64,000 nt of DNA. It comes from Incurvaria masculella (lineage: Eukaryota; Arthropoda; Insecta; Lepidoptera; Incurvariidae). Positions 1 through 10,807 of this stretch are shown one piece after another. The notes below the pieces were generated by a model, which was not told where the DNA came from, did no database searches, and worked only from the letters and a program-made list of their open reading frames with translations. Made by a program: the position numbers and the translations under genes. The stretch's first letter is position 1. Every line of letters begins with the position of its first letter. Where the stretch lies: positions 10,035,001 to 10,099,000 of the forward strand of contig OX335658.1 of NCBI GenBank assembly GCA_946894095.1. The letters run 5' to 3'.

Positions 1-516
1 GGGACACGTAATCTAAAGGTTGTCGTTAGAATTATGCTTCAAACGAGTGTCCAGACGAATATTTTTGATTCGCTTTTTACGAATCTTATTACAATTACAT
101 TGTTTCATGAGGCTACGGTTGTGTCGTACCCGTTTATTCATTTTTATTTTTATTAAAAAACGATTAGTTATCCACATATCCAAGTTATTTACAAAATTGT
201 TTATAATAAAATATTAAGTGTGAGTGGGTATAAGAATGAAAAGTAGGAATATGTGAATAAGCAATAAAGGGATGTCGATTGGACAAATATATTTACACAG
301 TTCAGTTTGGTTTGCAAATACGGCCTAACAAAATACCAAAACGTTTACAGAAATGAAGAACTAAATAGTGTTTACACTGAACCAGAGTTAATTAGTAATT
401 CACGATGTTGCCACAGAATAAGTACTAGCTCGTATGTCATTCAATTCTCAGCTCTCGAATAATAACTAGGTCGGTACAAACAAACAGCAAGCACGAGGCG
501 CTTGCAACGACAATAA
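1..516. other. AT-rich stretch, no gene seen
   Basis: Only short chance reading frames are present. I see no coding, RNA or repeat signature in it. Confidence 0.5.
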
Positions 517-683
517 GGCTGAGATAAATAGTCGTAACCGAAACTAAAACTAACGAAAAGTAGTAATTAGTGACGTCACTTTGACACAGTTTGTATGGAC
601 GAAATCGCTAGTAATTCAAAGTGACGTCACAAATTACTACTTTTCTTTAGTCTTAGTTTCTATCACGACTATTTATATCAGCC
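517..683. mobile_element. MITE family A, copy 1 (Harbinger-like fold-back)
   Basis: A 167-bp non-coding element whose two halves are inverted repeats along almost their whole length. It begins ggctgagataaatagtcg and ends with the near complement. A second copy lies at 43716-43883, where an empty paralogous site shows a 3-bp TTA target duplication. Here the left flank is TAA and the right AAG, so the duplication has decayed. Each arm contains a perfect TGACGTCA palindrome (571-578 and 622-629). A 3-bp TWA-type target is typical of PIF/Harbinger elements; that assignment is inference because no transposase is present. Confidence 0.85.
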
Positions 684-750
684 AAGTGTTTTCGTTATAT
701 TAGTACATTTCTTCCTACGTGTTACTTCTACCACAGAGACGTTTTGACTA

Positions 751-811
751 GTGTTGGACTAATATCATGACAGTCTGGGTATAATCATTCGTGTCCAGTC
801 ACATAAATAAA
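751..811 (+). repeat. SINE 3' fragment
   Basis: This matches the 3' end of the SINE body seen at 18517-18923 and 49256-49387: ggctaatatcatgacag-type sequence, then gtccagtcacataaa. Head and body are missing, so it is a heavily truncated, diverged copy on the plus strand. Confidence 0.6.
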
Positions 812-2100
812 CAACTTAATGACATTTAAGTTACTTTTTAAGTTAATTTGAATTCTGATTTGATTATATTGAAGAAGAGATCATATCAAGCAAGATTTTT
901 TGATAAATCACATTAAAATAAATGCTGAATGTTTTGTAGCTTATAAATTAATTGTAAACAATACTATATAGTAAAATCCTTACGATTGGATTTAATATGC
1001 AACTAGTCCATTGCGTATAGTGACAGAGACGGCGAAGGAAACATTTGTGTTCGTTCAGGATTCAGGCGTTCCGAATTTTAACGTATTATTCTATCTACCT
1101 CGAACTACCTATATTTTAAAGGTCATGAAATTAATATTGTTACGCGGTTGGGGAGGTAGATTAGAAGTAATAACACTAACATTTTACAACTTTCCATTAT
1201 TTCAATTAATTTACAGGTACAATTTTATTCCACTTCAATTGGTCGCTTCGAACACTAAATTGCAAACAATATCACCTGTTGAACTGATTTACATCAGTCA
1301 GAGCTAGTTATCTTCCTCTTGGTATCGCTTTACTTTGCGTCTCACCATAGACTGCGATGCTCGGCGCCTTTTATGCCGATGGAGCATCTTTCCAGAACGC
1401 CGAATTCTAGGCGCTCCGCATGCGCAGAAGTCGAAAACAATCTCCTTCGAGACACTGAACGAATATTCCAGAGTTAATTCTGTAGGAAGAGAGAGAGAGA
1501 ACAGGACAAGATGTTACTTTATATGTTAGGACAGCAATGTAATCGCCTTCGCTTTTTAAGAAGGCAAGTAGCGCCATCTATTTACCAGGAACTATTTGTC
1601 ATGCTTTGGTTTGGTAGCAGCTTCCGACCCGCTCGTAGCAAGAATCTTACTTACTGTAGAATCTTCACGTTTGAACTGAATTTTATTGCTGTGATAATGC
1701 CATATGCCATGCCATAATATAATAAATGTATATTTTAATTTGGATCAAAATATCGTATTTTTGACGATTTTACAAGCATTCATTCTTGCAGCACCATGCA
1801 CTAAAATATAAAAAAAAGGTTTTATACCCCGAGGTATTTATGACCAAGAGATCCATAATGTTATAAGGATGTGTCGCTATAATTATGTTAGATCCTTTTC
1901 TCAGAATCCTATGTTGCTCGATGGCATGCAAAAATATTGTTTAACCAAAGCCGAAAAAAATCGCAGGTGAATTTGTTAAGAAGTGTAAAAATTGTGTAAG
2001 AAAATCTGATATGATTTCTTTATAATTTTAATTAAAAATAATAATGGCCTGGCCGCATAACAAAGGAAGTCCTATTATTTCCTAAATCCTAAAGTGGAGG
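812..2100. other. Non-coding stretch, nothing recognised
   Basis: AT-rich with short open frames (the longest is 98 codons at 1011-1307) that resemble no protein I know. A less AT-rich patch lies near 1310-1450. No splice-supported exon or repeat was identified. Confidence 0.4.
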
Positions 2101-2150
2101 CGGAAATGAAAATTCTTCGTATTTTCCATCCAGTTCAATGTAGCCGAGCA
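2101..2150 (+). repeat. SINE body fragment
   Basis: Contains the SINE segment ttttccatccagttcaatg followed by tagccg, as in the fuller plus-strand copies at 18.5 and 24.2 kb. It is truncated at both ends. Confidence 0.5.
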
Positions 2151-2160
2151 ATTGTGTTGT

Positions 2161-2212
2161 ATTGTTTATTCATCATCCATAGACAGGACACTGCAATCGG
2201 ATTTCTCATATG
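2161..2212 (+). repeat. Fragment of repeat family R
   Basis: Shares the stretch around ttgtttattcatcatccat and agacaggacactgca with the longer copies near 25.98 and 37.89 kb. It is joined directly to a SINE fragment on its left. Confidence 0.5.
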
Positions 2213-2565
2213 TTAACATTTGTCGGTCGGTTTGGTATTGTCCAGTGTAAAAAAAAATTGTTAAAAATACAAAATATGGTTGAGTGGTAAATGTGGTCAG
2301 GCGGTTAGTTTACGCCGGAAATCTGCTTGCTAGGTCCGTCACGTTTCGTAAATTCACTTCGGTAGAAGCATTGCTGTGTTATAATCAGACCCCGAAACGA
2401 TAACCTCTCTTGGAATGCTATGAAGTGAAACCTTTTTTATAGAAAGCATGAACTGTCACGAACCTTTAACCTAACATAGGATTCGACAAAAATACTATCG
2501 TACTCGCCTATTTTATGTAATCACTCATTCCCAAGTGGAGAAAAAGCAAATGCTTTAGTAGCATG

Positions 2566-2831
2566 TTTTTAGGGATCCGACGGAACCCTAATACTAAGCC
2601 TCCGCTGTCCGTCCGTCCATCCGTCTGTCACATGGCTGTATCTCAGGAACCGTAATAGACCGTAGTAGGGAGCTAAAATGTTTACAAAGTGTGTATTTAT
2701 TTTGCCGCTATAAAAACAAATAGGATAAAGAAAAAAAAAGTGTGCCCATACAAAAAAACAAGATTTTTATTCTTGTAAGATGGTACGGGGCCCTTCGTAT
2801 GCGAGTCCGACTCGCACTTGGCCGTTTTTTT
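2566..2831 (+). repeat. Ubiquitous lepidopteran repeat G, copy 1
   Basis: In order it holds an aggg(a/t)tccg-type start, a degenerate (GTCC)n run with ccgtctgtcac, tgtatctcaggaaccgtaatag, ttgccgctataa, a cccatacaaa run, and the end ggtacgg...gagtccgactcgcacttggccg followed by T8. The end motif gcgagtccgactcgc is itself palindromic. Further copies are at 23875-24167 (plus) and 37256-37517 (minus). The sequence is familiar from many moth genomes. I see no coding capacity. Confidence 0.85.
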
Positions 2832-3720
2832 TTAAATCAAATATATGTTTACGTTGTGTTTTTAGTTGTTCATAAATAATTACAGATCTGAAAGTCAACG
2901 CTCGGCTTTGCCACGAATATCCTACAGTTAGTACTTAACAGTCACGGTCTACAGGACTTAACAGAGGTTAAAATTTACATCTATTTTCAGTACCTACACA
3001 CTACAAAGAAAGAACAAATATAAATTAAGTATTAATTAAATGAATCTTAAATGTATATGTATAAAGCGACACACTTGTTTGACATAAACCCACCGCGAAC
3101 TCGTAAACGAAATTACATTTATTTTGCCAAACGACCGGAAACGAAACTGAATCGAAAATAAATCAGAAATATATCCTCCCTAATAATTGACGTCAATGTC
3201 ACGCAACACCAGGAAATAAAGAGCTTCCACTCATCACTCAAAGATTATTTCGCCTTTCTTCGCACATAATACCAACATCATTTTGTCGATTGCGTATTTG
3301 TTGAGGCCAAAGTTCAATAACAAGTACAGTTCGAATTGTTTTATTTTGAAAAACTGGAAAAGAGAAAGTGCACACATTTTGGCTGTAGTATTCGCAGTAA
3401 TTTAGAGTTTCAATTACTTGAAAAATGTAATGTTACGTATATATTTTTCGTATAAATTGAAAAATATAAACAAAATATTGATGTTATTAAGTCCCTCCAT
3501 GCTCGCTGTTAATCATAAGCGAGAATACGATGCAGTATACTGTAATAGCTGGTGGGAAGAAAAAAATTAAATGCATTTTTTTTGATAAATAAAACCCTCA
3601 ATCTTATGTTACTGTTAATTTTCTCTTCAACATTGAATTTTAAATAGAACCTTCTCATTTTGATAAGTCGGTAAAAAATAAGTAATTGGATATGTTTATC
3701 TGCGAACATTTGTTTATATA
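2832..3720. other. Non-coding stretch, nothing recognised
   Basis: AT-rich. The 85-codon minus-strand frame at 3509-3766 runs into MITE family B and resembles nothing known, so I treat it as chance. Confidence 0.4.
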
Positions 3721-3912
3721 TACTTTGATAGTACAAATTCTCGTTGGTCAAAAGACGGATAGTCATTGCCGGAGAATTATTTCTTCTATCACAATTATCT
3801 GACTATAATTTTAATAATAAAAATATGGACTTACTGCATCGGATGGATGGGCAGAAGCGTAAATAAATCCGTCGAATAGTTATCTGGCTGTTTATCAGAA
3901 TATTTCCGCCCC
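3721..3912. mobile_element. MITE family B, copy 1
   Basis: Inverted relative to copy 2 at 10423-10640. Shared blocks include caaaagacggatag, cacaattatctgactata, aagcgtaaataaat and agttatctggctgtttatc, ending near cgcccc. A third copy at 49186-49517 is split by a SINE fragment. No coding capacity; likely a non-autonomous DNA transposon of unknown superfamily. Confidence 0.7.
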
Positions 3913-4242
3913 GAGATAAGACTTGTTACTGAAATCCGAGATTTTCTGCAGCAAGGAGCATCGTTTTATCTTGAAATGTGATGGCGTGCACGATACACGG
4001 ATACCCCGCGCACGCGACGCCATTTTAATAGCGAGCAGACGATATTCCTGCACATAATATCCTTAGCAGGTTGCTGAGACGTGTTCTTGTATAATCACAT
4101 CCCGACAAAAACATTAATGTGATTTAATTTTTTTTCATTCCAGTCTAGCCATTCAAAGAAAATTAGATATAATTAGGTATCCGATTCTTTTAATCATAGT
4201 TCCTTAAAACTTATCTTTATAAACAGAATGCTGTTTTAAATT

Positions 4243-4406
4243 CGCACACTACTGCAAGAGGTTATTCTGGAACAAAAATAAACGCTGTTCCCATTCATTT
4301 TAGTCTTCGATGATTTGTAAGGGAACTGAGATTTTTTTTATATTTCTTTTTTTTAATTGTTAGCTGCTTATTTTTATTTTAGAATAACCCCTTGCAGTAG
4401 TGTGCG
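4243..4406. mobile_element. MITE family C (164 bp, ~26-bp inverted termini)
   Basis: The left end cgcacactactgcaag plus aggttattct is matched in inverted form at 4381-4406 with one mismatch. The interior is T-rich and non-coding. Only one copy is in the window, and I could not fix a target-site duplication with confidence. Confidence 0.8.
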
Positions 4407-4479
4407 CATTCAAAAAATAATCCATTATATGTAAGAACAGATATATTATTTATTATTAACAGAATAGTGTTTTTTTTTA

Positions 4480-4645
4480 CATCGCTCTAACGGCTTAGGG
4501 GCCGGGAGGCTCGTGTTCTATACCCGGTGACTGCACCAGTGTCTTTCTCGTTTGTAGTTAAATGTACGTTTAATATGTGGCACAAATGCTTTACGGTGAA
4601 GGAAAATATTATTTGGAAACCCACCACTTCAATGGGTTAAGATCT
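4480..4645 (+). repeat. Old tRNA-derived SINE (second family)
   Basis: The head reads cgctctaacggcttagggg and then gttctatacccgg, a degraded A-box/B-box tRNA pattern. It is followed about 90 bp later by ggtgaaggaaaatatt and ggaaacccac, a motif I associate with lepidopteran tRNA-derived SINEs. It is much more diverged than the other SINE family here. Confidence 0.55.
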
Positions 4646-4859
4646 AGCCAAAATCTAAATGATACAGCAATTAGCTGGCCTATCATTACGTGTGCTCATT
4701 GGGAAAAAATAAGTAATTTTCCGAATTAAACTGTGACAGCATATATCGGTGATGTTCCAAAAAATAAATGTACTTCCATTATAAATTATTATGTATGCAT
4801 CGAAGTGGAAATTTTTGTCGTTAGAAAACCCCTGCATTTAGAAATGAATATATTAAAAT

Positions 4860-4893
4860 TGGTTTAGTGTAAAAAACATTTTACACTAAACCA
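4860..4893. repeat. Perfect 14-bp inverted repeat (hairpin)
   Basis: tggtttagtgtaaa at 4860-4873 is exactly complementary to 4880-4893, with a 6-base loop. It lies 26 bp left of the 5S-headed SINE. Confidence 0.9.
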
Positions 4894-4918
4894 TTTTTTG
4901 TAGTAAAGTTTTCACAAT

Positions 4919-5318
4919 GTTTTTTTTTTTTTTTTTATGTGACTGGACATGATGGCTAATACCACACCTTCTGTCATGGTATTAGCCCAACACACCACAT
5001 GGGAACTAGGTGCCATGCCAGGACCTTCCTTATATTGCTCGGCTACATTGAACTGGATGGAAAACACGGACAATTTTCATTGCCGCTTCGACCATCGTTC
5101 ATTCAATGCGATGGTACCAACCCGGGCGGGATTAACCCTACCACCTAGTAAGTAAGGAAGGGGACCTACAGTTTAACGTGGAATCCGAACCACGGCCAGC
5201 CTCTCTCAACGGTCTAATGGTCACCCATCCAAGACCAGACCGGACCCAGCGTTGCTTAACTTCGGAGAGCGATCGCCGAAGTGTTGCGCCACTGGGCCAC
5301 TGAGGCTGACCAGGCTGA
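4919..5318 (-). mobile_element. 5S rRNA-headed SINE (chimeric)
   Basis: A SINE on the minus strand. Its 5' end (right side, about 5217-5290) is derived from 5S rRNA: read on the minus strand it contains ccgaagttaagcaacg (5S A-box region) and, after 5S-like spacing, ggatgggtgacc (C-box region). The rest (about 4937-5200) is the same body found behind tRNA-like heads at 18.5, 24.2, 39.4 and 46.2 kb, with blocks ggtccccttcc, taccaccta, gcgatggtacc, accatcgttcattc and aaggtcctggcatggcacc in minus-strand sense or complement. It ends in an A-tail of about 17 bases (T-run at 4920-4936). Such an internal 5S promoter would be read by RNA polymerase III with TFIIIA. It is not a functional 5S gene, because the 5' and 3' thirds of 5S are absent or diverged. 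Confidence 0.9.
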
Positions 5319-5320
5319 AA

Positions 5321-5362
5321 ATCCATTTACTACATTGTTGTTTGCAATGTAGTAAAATGGAT
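5321..5362. repeat. Near-perfect inverted repeat (hairpin) beside the 5S SINE
   Basis: atccatttactacattg and caatgtagtaaaatggat are complementary apart from one extra base and are separated by seven bases. The hairpin starts within a few bases of the SINE 5' end. Confidence 0.9.
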
Positions 5363-6498
5363 AAAATAGAAATGTGTTTTTGAACAAAAAAACACGTTGA
5401 CTCTTAACCATTTCAGTATTGAAGGAATGGAAAGAAAATTGTGCATTAAATGCCTTATACAGGCTGATTAGAATATCACGTCCACGTCGCACGTGCACAG
5501 AAGTAGTATTTGAGCAGCATAGTATGAGAGAAACTATTTTTTTTATTTTAGAATCGCAAATAAGCTTTTCATAAAATTATATGGATTCGGAATAGTTACG
5601 CAGATGTCAGAGCCCCTTAGAAGGTTCAAAGGACTAACCCCAGTGAACCTGATCTAAGTACCACGTTTGTACGTACGTTCATTCACATAAAACGCGTTCT
5701 GAGAATTTGTCCCGAGTTCTCGTTTTGCTGGGTATTTTAATTTAGTTGAGAATTGGTTTTTCACACTTGATGCCCTGTGAATATCCAAGGGTTGACGTCT
5801 TATCCAAAATAGATATTATCAAAAGGGTTCATTCTCGCGTCTGATATCGATGATGGAGTCAAGTATTTTTTTAGACCGTGGTGCGTCTTCAGATCAAAAC
5901 TGTGGTGTTGACGTCGCTCTACAAAGAACATATCCACTTAGATGTATTCTGTCGTTGCCGAATATTATAGCTCTGAATTGAAGAAGAAAACAGGGTTGTA
6001 GCGTCCGTTCAGCCACAATCTTCGTCAATAGGAAAGTACGTCCAACTAACAGTTTTCTGTTGAAACTCTCGCCCAAAGATAGACCAGATGTGTCCGAAAC
6101 GTTTCGTCTCTCGCCACAACGCCAAGAAGACGCCATTTTGTAAAACCCAAAAATATGTATTTTGATGTTATCCGTCATAGGTCTTATAAAGTATGATTTT
6201 TTATTATTTATTATATAATGCAGTCAATTCATACATGCTGTTTTATGTTTCGTTGTAAGTTTCTCGTGCATTTTGTTATTAACGCGCCAAAATTGAAATA
6301 ACATGATTTGTATTTAAATTGAATCTACTTAAAAATTTGTGTTTTTCATTTTACTATCATCGCCATTTTTAAATTACAATGGGTGAAAACAGAAATGGAT
6401 AATTTATATAATTTAGTAAGTTCCATTTAGCACACAATACGGCATTTATAAAGGAATGAGAAGCCGAGGCCGGACCTTCCCTTTATTTGAGCTCGTCT
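5363..6498. other. Non-coding stretch, one unrecognised 94-codon frame
   Basis: Contains a 94-codon minus-strand open frame at 5894-6178 with mixed composition and no recognisable motif. Nothing else stands out. Confidence 0.35.
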
Positions 6499-6570
6499 AC
6501 ATAGTACTAGATTCAAACAAAGAGCAATATGAATGGCCTTGTCAACAATTGTTTTGATCCTAGTACTTGC
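6499..6570. repeat. Imperfect stem-loop
   Basis: agtactagattcaaacaa and ttgttttgatcctagtact are near-complementary across a ~35-base loop. Possibly a short fold-back element; only one copy was noticed. Confidence 0.6.
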
Positions 6571-7714
6571 TTGGGCTTAGCTGAACTAAATATAGAAGCT
6601 AGCCTGCAGTGCTAACTATATAGGCCCCGAACCCTAAAATTAGCTCACCGAACTCAGATCGGAATTCGCGCCACTTTTCTCTTTAAAGTTTTAGTACTCA
6701 CCTAAATTTGAACGGAAGTTCAGTATTAATGTAGCCTGTTAATAAACGAAATCCCTAACGTGAGTCATAAAAAGTAAATCTTTGCGGAAACTACTTGAAC
6801 CATCCACTTTGCTGGTGGAAAGTGCCCTATCCCTTCTTATTGTCAAGTGCTTCCAACGGCTGAAATGGCTGAATAATACAAAGATGAAAGCACTATTTTA
6901 GAGCTTCATTATGTCCATCCAAATAACGGTATTTTCTATTGAAGTAGCCATATAAAATATTATTTTCATACGTTCAGTTTTTACGATAAGTAACTATCTA
7001 GAAAGTAAGTATTTACATTGGTAAATAAAGATAAGTTTAAAAAAAAATTGAAGCGAACATCAAATATTTTTCAATTTAAGATAATAAATCATCTACAGGA
7101 TACTCCATTCAAGTATGTACTTAGCTTTAAACTTTTTATTATTATTTATTACCTTAGAATTTATTTATTATTTTTTTTGTTTCTGCCCTGTCATTGCTTC
7201 CCTTTTTTTGAGAATGAATGTCTTTCGTGAATTTATTTCCCATTTACTTGACTAAAGCCAGTCGCACATCAAGAGATGACCTTGAGAATGCAACTACATA
7301 TTCAACATTGCAACACCTACTCACTCATACGATAAAACAAAATATGACATAAGTACATATCTAACTTAAGAGTAGTAGGTTTGTCTTTAATTTTGTTTAA
7401 ATTACATTGCTGTTAACATTTATATATGTACGTCAAAACATTTGTGAAAGGGTATATGAATAATATTTAAATTACGTTTCAGTTCCTTTGCATCTCGTCC
7501 CACACTTGTAAAAAGGGACTGTGGGGACTAATGGAACAGACTGATGGTTGGAAACTTCAAACAAAAAGTACTCATTCCGTGTGTCCTGTTTATTTAAGCG
7601 GTCTTAATGTTTTAAGCTGGTTCTAGGTTCTTTGCAGTCGTTTTATAGCAGCGTTTCAACAGACATACTGGTTATATTCACAGTGGTAGTTTTATGCTTT
7701 TCAATAAAAATGAA
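6571..7714. other. Non-coding stretch, nothing recognised
   Basis: Very AT-rich. The 70-codon frame at 7018-7230 is low-complexity K/F/L/I-rich sequence typical of chance frames. Confidence 0.4.
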
Positions 7715-8447
7715 TATTTTTTTTTTATTATTATTATAGAACAACCAAACATACAGTAGAATACAAAAACACATGTGACAGACACATCAAAAAAAGATTT
7801 ATCTATGTACAACAACGGTTGCTGCAAAATCGCTAATAAATTTAAGAAAAATGCTAAAACTAAATCTTAAAACTTAAATCTAAAACTAGACACGTCTTGC
7901 GATTTACAAAGAATTTTTTTAGTTAATTTTAAATTAAAACTTATAATAGATAGATACTAAAAATACAAAAATAAATTTAATATGAATACAAGATACATGT
8001 ATATATTAAAAATAAACTATTATATCGCTGCTTTTTCGAAATGATAAAATAATAATTTTAGTGTTTCCCTCTTGAATTTTCCCTTGCTGCAATTAAATAT
8101 ATCTACACTACGGAATCCTTCATTATAAGTTTGACTTATTCTATACAGAGGTTTTATTTTACCTGCATTGGTGCGAGTAAGCGGCAGATAGAAGACATCT
8201 GTGCATCGTGTAGTACGATTATTCGGTACACAGATATTAACTTGTGACATTAAATCGATTGAGTTTACATTTTTATGTAATAACTTATGCATGAACATGA
8301 TGTCAGATTGTTTTCTGCTTAATTCCAGCGGTAGAGGTGATATATCTACCTCTACATAGCAAAATTTCAGACGGTAGTGAAAAACTCTGTAAAAATATTT
8401 CTGTATACGTTCCAGAGATGATACATACTTTTCATAAAAAGGTTTAT
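7715..8447 (-). mobile_element. 3' end of a Jockey/CR1-like non-LTR retrotransposon
   Basis: The minus strand carries the last ~140 codons of the RT protein (8020-8447), then an AT-rich 3' UTR, then an A-rich tail (T-run near 7718-7727). The element is truncated at its 5' side, where the fold-back repeat at 8450-8870 begins. No polymerase motifs remain. Confidence 0.75.
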
Positions 8448-8463
8448 TTTTAACCGACTTCAA
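8020..8463 (-). pseudogene. C-terminal tail of a Jockey/CR1-like reverse transcriptase
   Basis: A 147-codon frame. The pattern LERIQKYFYR, then DIMFMHKLLH, a VP-x-N block, PLTRTN and PLYRISQTYN follows the order of the conserved C-terminal tail of insect Jockey/CR1-clade proteins, downstream of the RT domain. That region is of uncertain function in the full protein. The first six residues (MKSVKN) do not belong to it: they are encoded by the terminal gaagtcggttaaaaat of the adjacent fold-back repeat, so the ATG is an artefact of the junction. No stop interrupts the tail, suggesting a fairly young 5'-truncated copy. Confidence 0.75.
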
Positions 8464-8870
8464 AAAAAGGAGGAGGTTATCAATTCGTCTGTATGTTTTT
8501 TTTTTTTTTTTGTTTTTTTTGTTTTTTTTTTTTTAGTGAATCTGAAGTACACTTACTAATTTGTACACGTCATTTCCAATTAAAAAAGAATCACCGAAAT
8601 CGGTTGGCGTTATATTGAGTTATTCGTCCATTTGTCGCGCACATCTTTATACAAATTTAAGACTTTTATGATTTTCTCGTGGATATCATTGTCAGAACTT
8701 AACCAAATTAAAATGGGACCACTTGGGAAGCACTAGCTATCACTTAAAAAAATAATCATCAAAATCGGTTCACCCAGGCAAAATTTATGAGGTAACAAAC
8801 ATAAAAAAAAACAAAAAAAAAATACATACAGACGAATTGATAACCTCCTCCTTTTTTGAAGTCGGTTAAA
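8450..8870. mobile_element. Fold-back repeat family D, copy 1
   Basis: Bounded by inverted ends of ~45 bp starting ttaaccgacttcaaaaaa, then ggaggaggttatcaattcg and tctgtatg, each followed by A- or T-runs. The interior includes caccgaaatcggttggcg and atcaaaatcggttcaccc and is non-coding. Partial copies occur in the cluster at 19.45-20.75 kb. It sits directly against the 5' edge of the truncated retrotransposon at 7.7-8.45 kb. Confidence 0.85.
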
Positions 8871-10422
8871 AATCATAAAAAATTGTATCATTTTGCCAAC
8901 AATTTAGAATAATAATTAACTTTTGGTTGTACGCCTTGAAATGTTTAAAAAAAATATTCTATTTTGGTATTTGCTGGTCCCTTTAATGAAAAATATAATT
9001 TGAGATGTGTGAAGATTAGACAATTTTTTTTTTGTATTTATCATTATAGTGATAAGGATTGATATCAACAATTCAAGGTAAGCTGACAAAAAAATCATCT
9101 AAAATGAATGATAAATAGTTTTCCTCGATATTGATCAGGTTTTTTATACCCCACTTATCCGGAGCATGCCTTATTGTTGCATAAAAATGTGTAAATTTTG
9201 GCCTCTTTTATCCCCATGTTAATTAATTATAAATAATCCTTAAAGAATAAGTTTTCTAATCTTTACAGGAAACCACTCTGCAAATTTCAATTTTAAATGA
9301 CCATGGGTTCTGGAGATTTCCATAGGAGTGCGTAGGTGGTTTTCACAAATATATTTTGTCTTTTTTTACACCCTTAAAAGATGAATTTATAAAAACCCGT
9401 TCTTAGTTCTTAGTACAGGTCGGCGATTGTTTTTTTAGAAGCCTAAATGTGATTGGCGCTTGTTTTTATGTGAAATCTGAGCCTTTTTCGTTCGTTTCAA
9501 TGTTTTCCGACGTTTTCATCGAAACTCAGACGCATGACCTTTGCTGTACTCATTTGAAAATTCCTAAAAAAAATCTGGGTCCCATTCTGGGTTATTCTGG
9601 GTAACCTTAATCACGGAAATGTGAAGGTATAATTTCAATTCGAATGGGTTACGATGCTATGGACTACGAAACATATTATATCATGGACGCTCACAAACTT
9701 AAAAAAATGTGGGCTAGTGTCAATTTATCAATACTCAACAATACACACTTGGACAAATATCTCAAGAAAAATAAAACACGTAATATAATACAATATGATA
9801 TGTGCATGTATTTTACTATTCGATGCTTAAAGTGTTGATTATACATCGTCTTCTGAGGCACCAACATTCAGTGTGTGATTGGTCGGTATCTGACCCAACG
9901 AAATTGTCCAATAAATGGCACAGTGCCATAAAAATATTTAGTGTGCCCGCAAACTATTACTTACTTTGAATAATTTTAGCTGCAGTAAACCCTTTTCTTG
10001 ACTTAGTATCGTACTCAAACCGATGGTTTTTTCCTTTAAGGTAACTAAGATTTTCAAGATATAACCCTGTATATTGCACTAATTTCGTGTTTATAGTAAG
10101 AAACAAAAATAACCACACATAAATATATTCACATAAAAAATATAAAAGACATCTTAAATTTTAATTTTTTTTGACTTAAAAATATAATCCTCAAATTGTT
10201 CAAATCAAACATGCGGCAAGAAATGGTCCACAAAAATCCCACTCGATTTTAACACAATTGTACCCCAAACACATCTTGCTCGAGATCAGCAACGTGGCGA
10301 CCATTTACCAGGCCATTTGAAAGTCTGCGAATGGAACATTTAGGAAGGATGTGAGAAACGTTTTAATTAAAAATGTATTTATTCTATTGACGATTATTAA
10401 TACCACCAATTTTAAACACTCA
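8871..10422. other. Non-coding stretch, nothing recognised
   Basis: AT-rich with only short frames. No repeat shared with the rest of the window was noticed. Confidence 0.4.
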
Positions 10423-10640
10423 GGGCTGATTTTTCAATAGTCAGATAAACAGCCAGATAACTATTGGACTGATTTATTTACGCTTCTGCTTATCCATCCG
10501 GTATGGTAAGTCCATATGATATTAGTAAAATTATAGTCAGATAATTGTGATAGAAAATATAATCCTCCGGCAATGACTATCCGTCTTTTGAGCAACGTGA
10601 ATTTGTACTATCAGTCTGATAAGTACTATCTGAGGATAGA
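10423..10640. mobile_element. MITE family B, copy 2
   Basis: Starts gggctgatttttcaat, continues agtcagataaacagcc, and carries the copy-1 blocks in reverse orientation, including ctatccgtcttttg and gataattgtgatag. Non-coding. Confidence 0.75.
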
Positions 10641-10807
10641 CAAATCGGCACTTATTCGTGTTTATTGACTTGTACTTGCATAATGTTAAAGTTGCTTCAA
10701 TTGGAAAAGTTGCTTTAATGTGTTATAGTAACAGTATTCTTAGTTTTAATTTTAATCTATAATAACATAATATTAATTGACAACCGCCAGGGCATTTCTA
10801 TACTTAA

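Noticed and set aside
5217..5290. 5S rRNA gene
   Set aside because: Only the internal-promoter part of 5S matches. It is fused to the SINE body with an A-tail, so it is a SINE head and not an rRNA gene.
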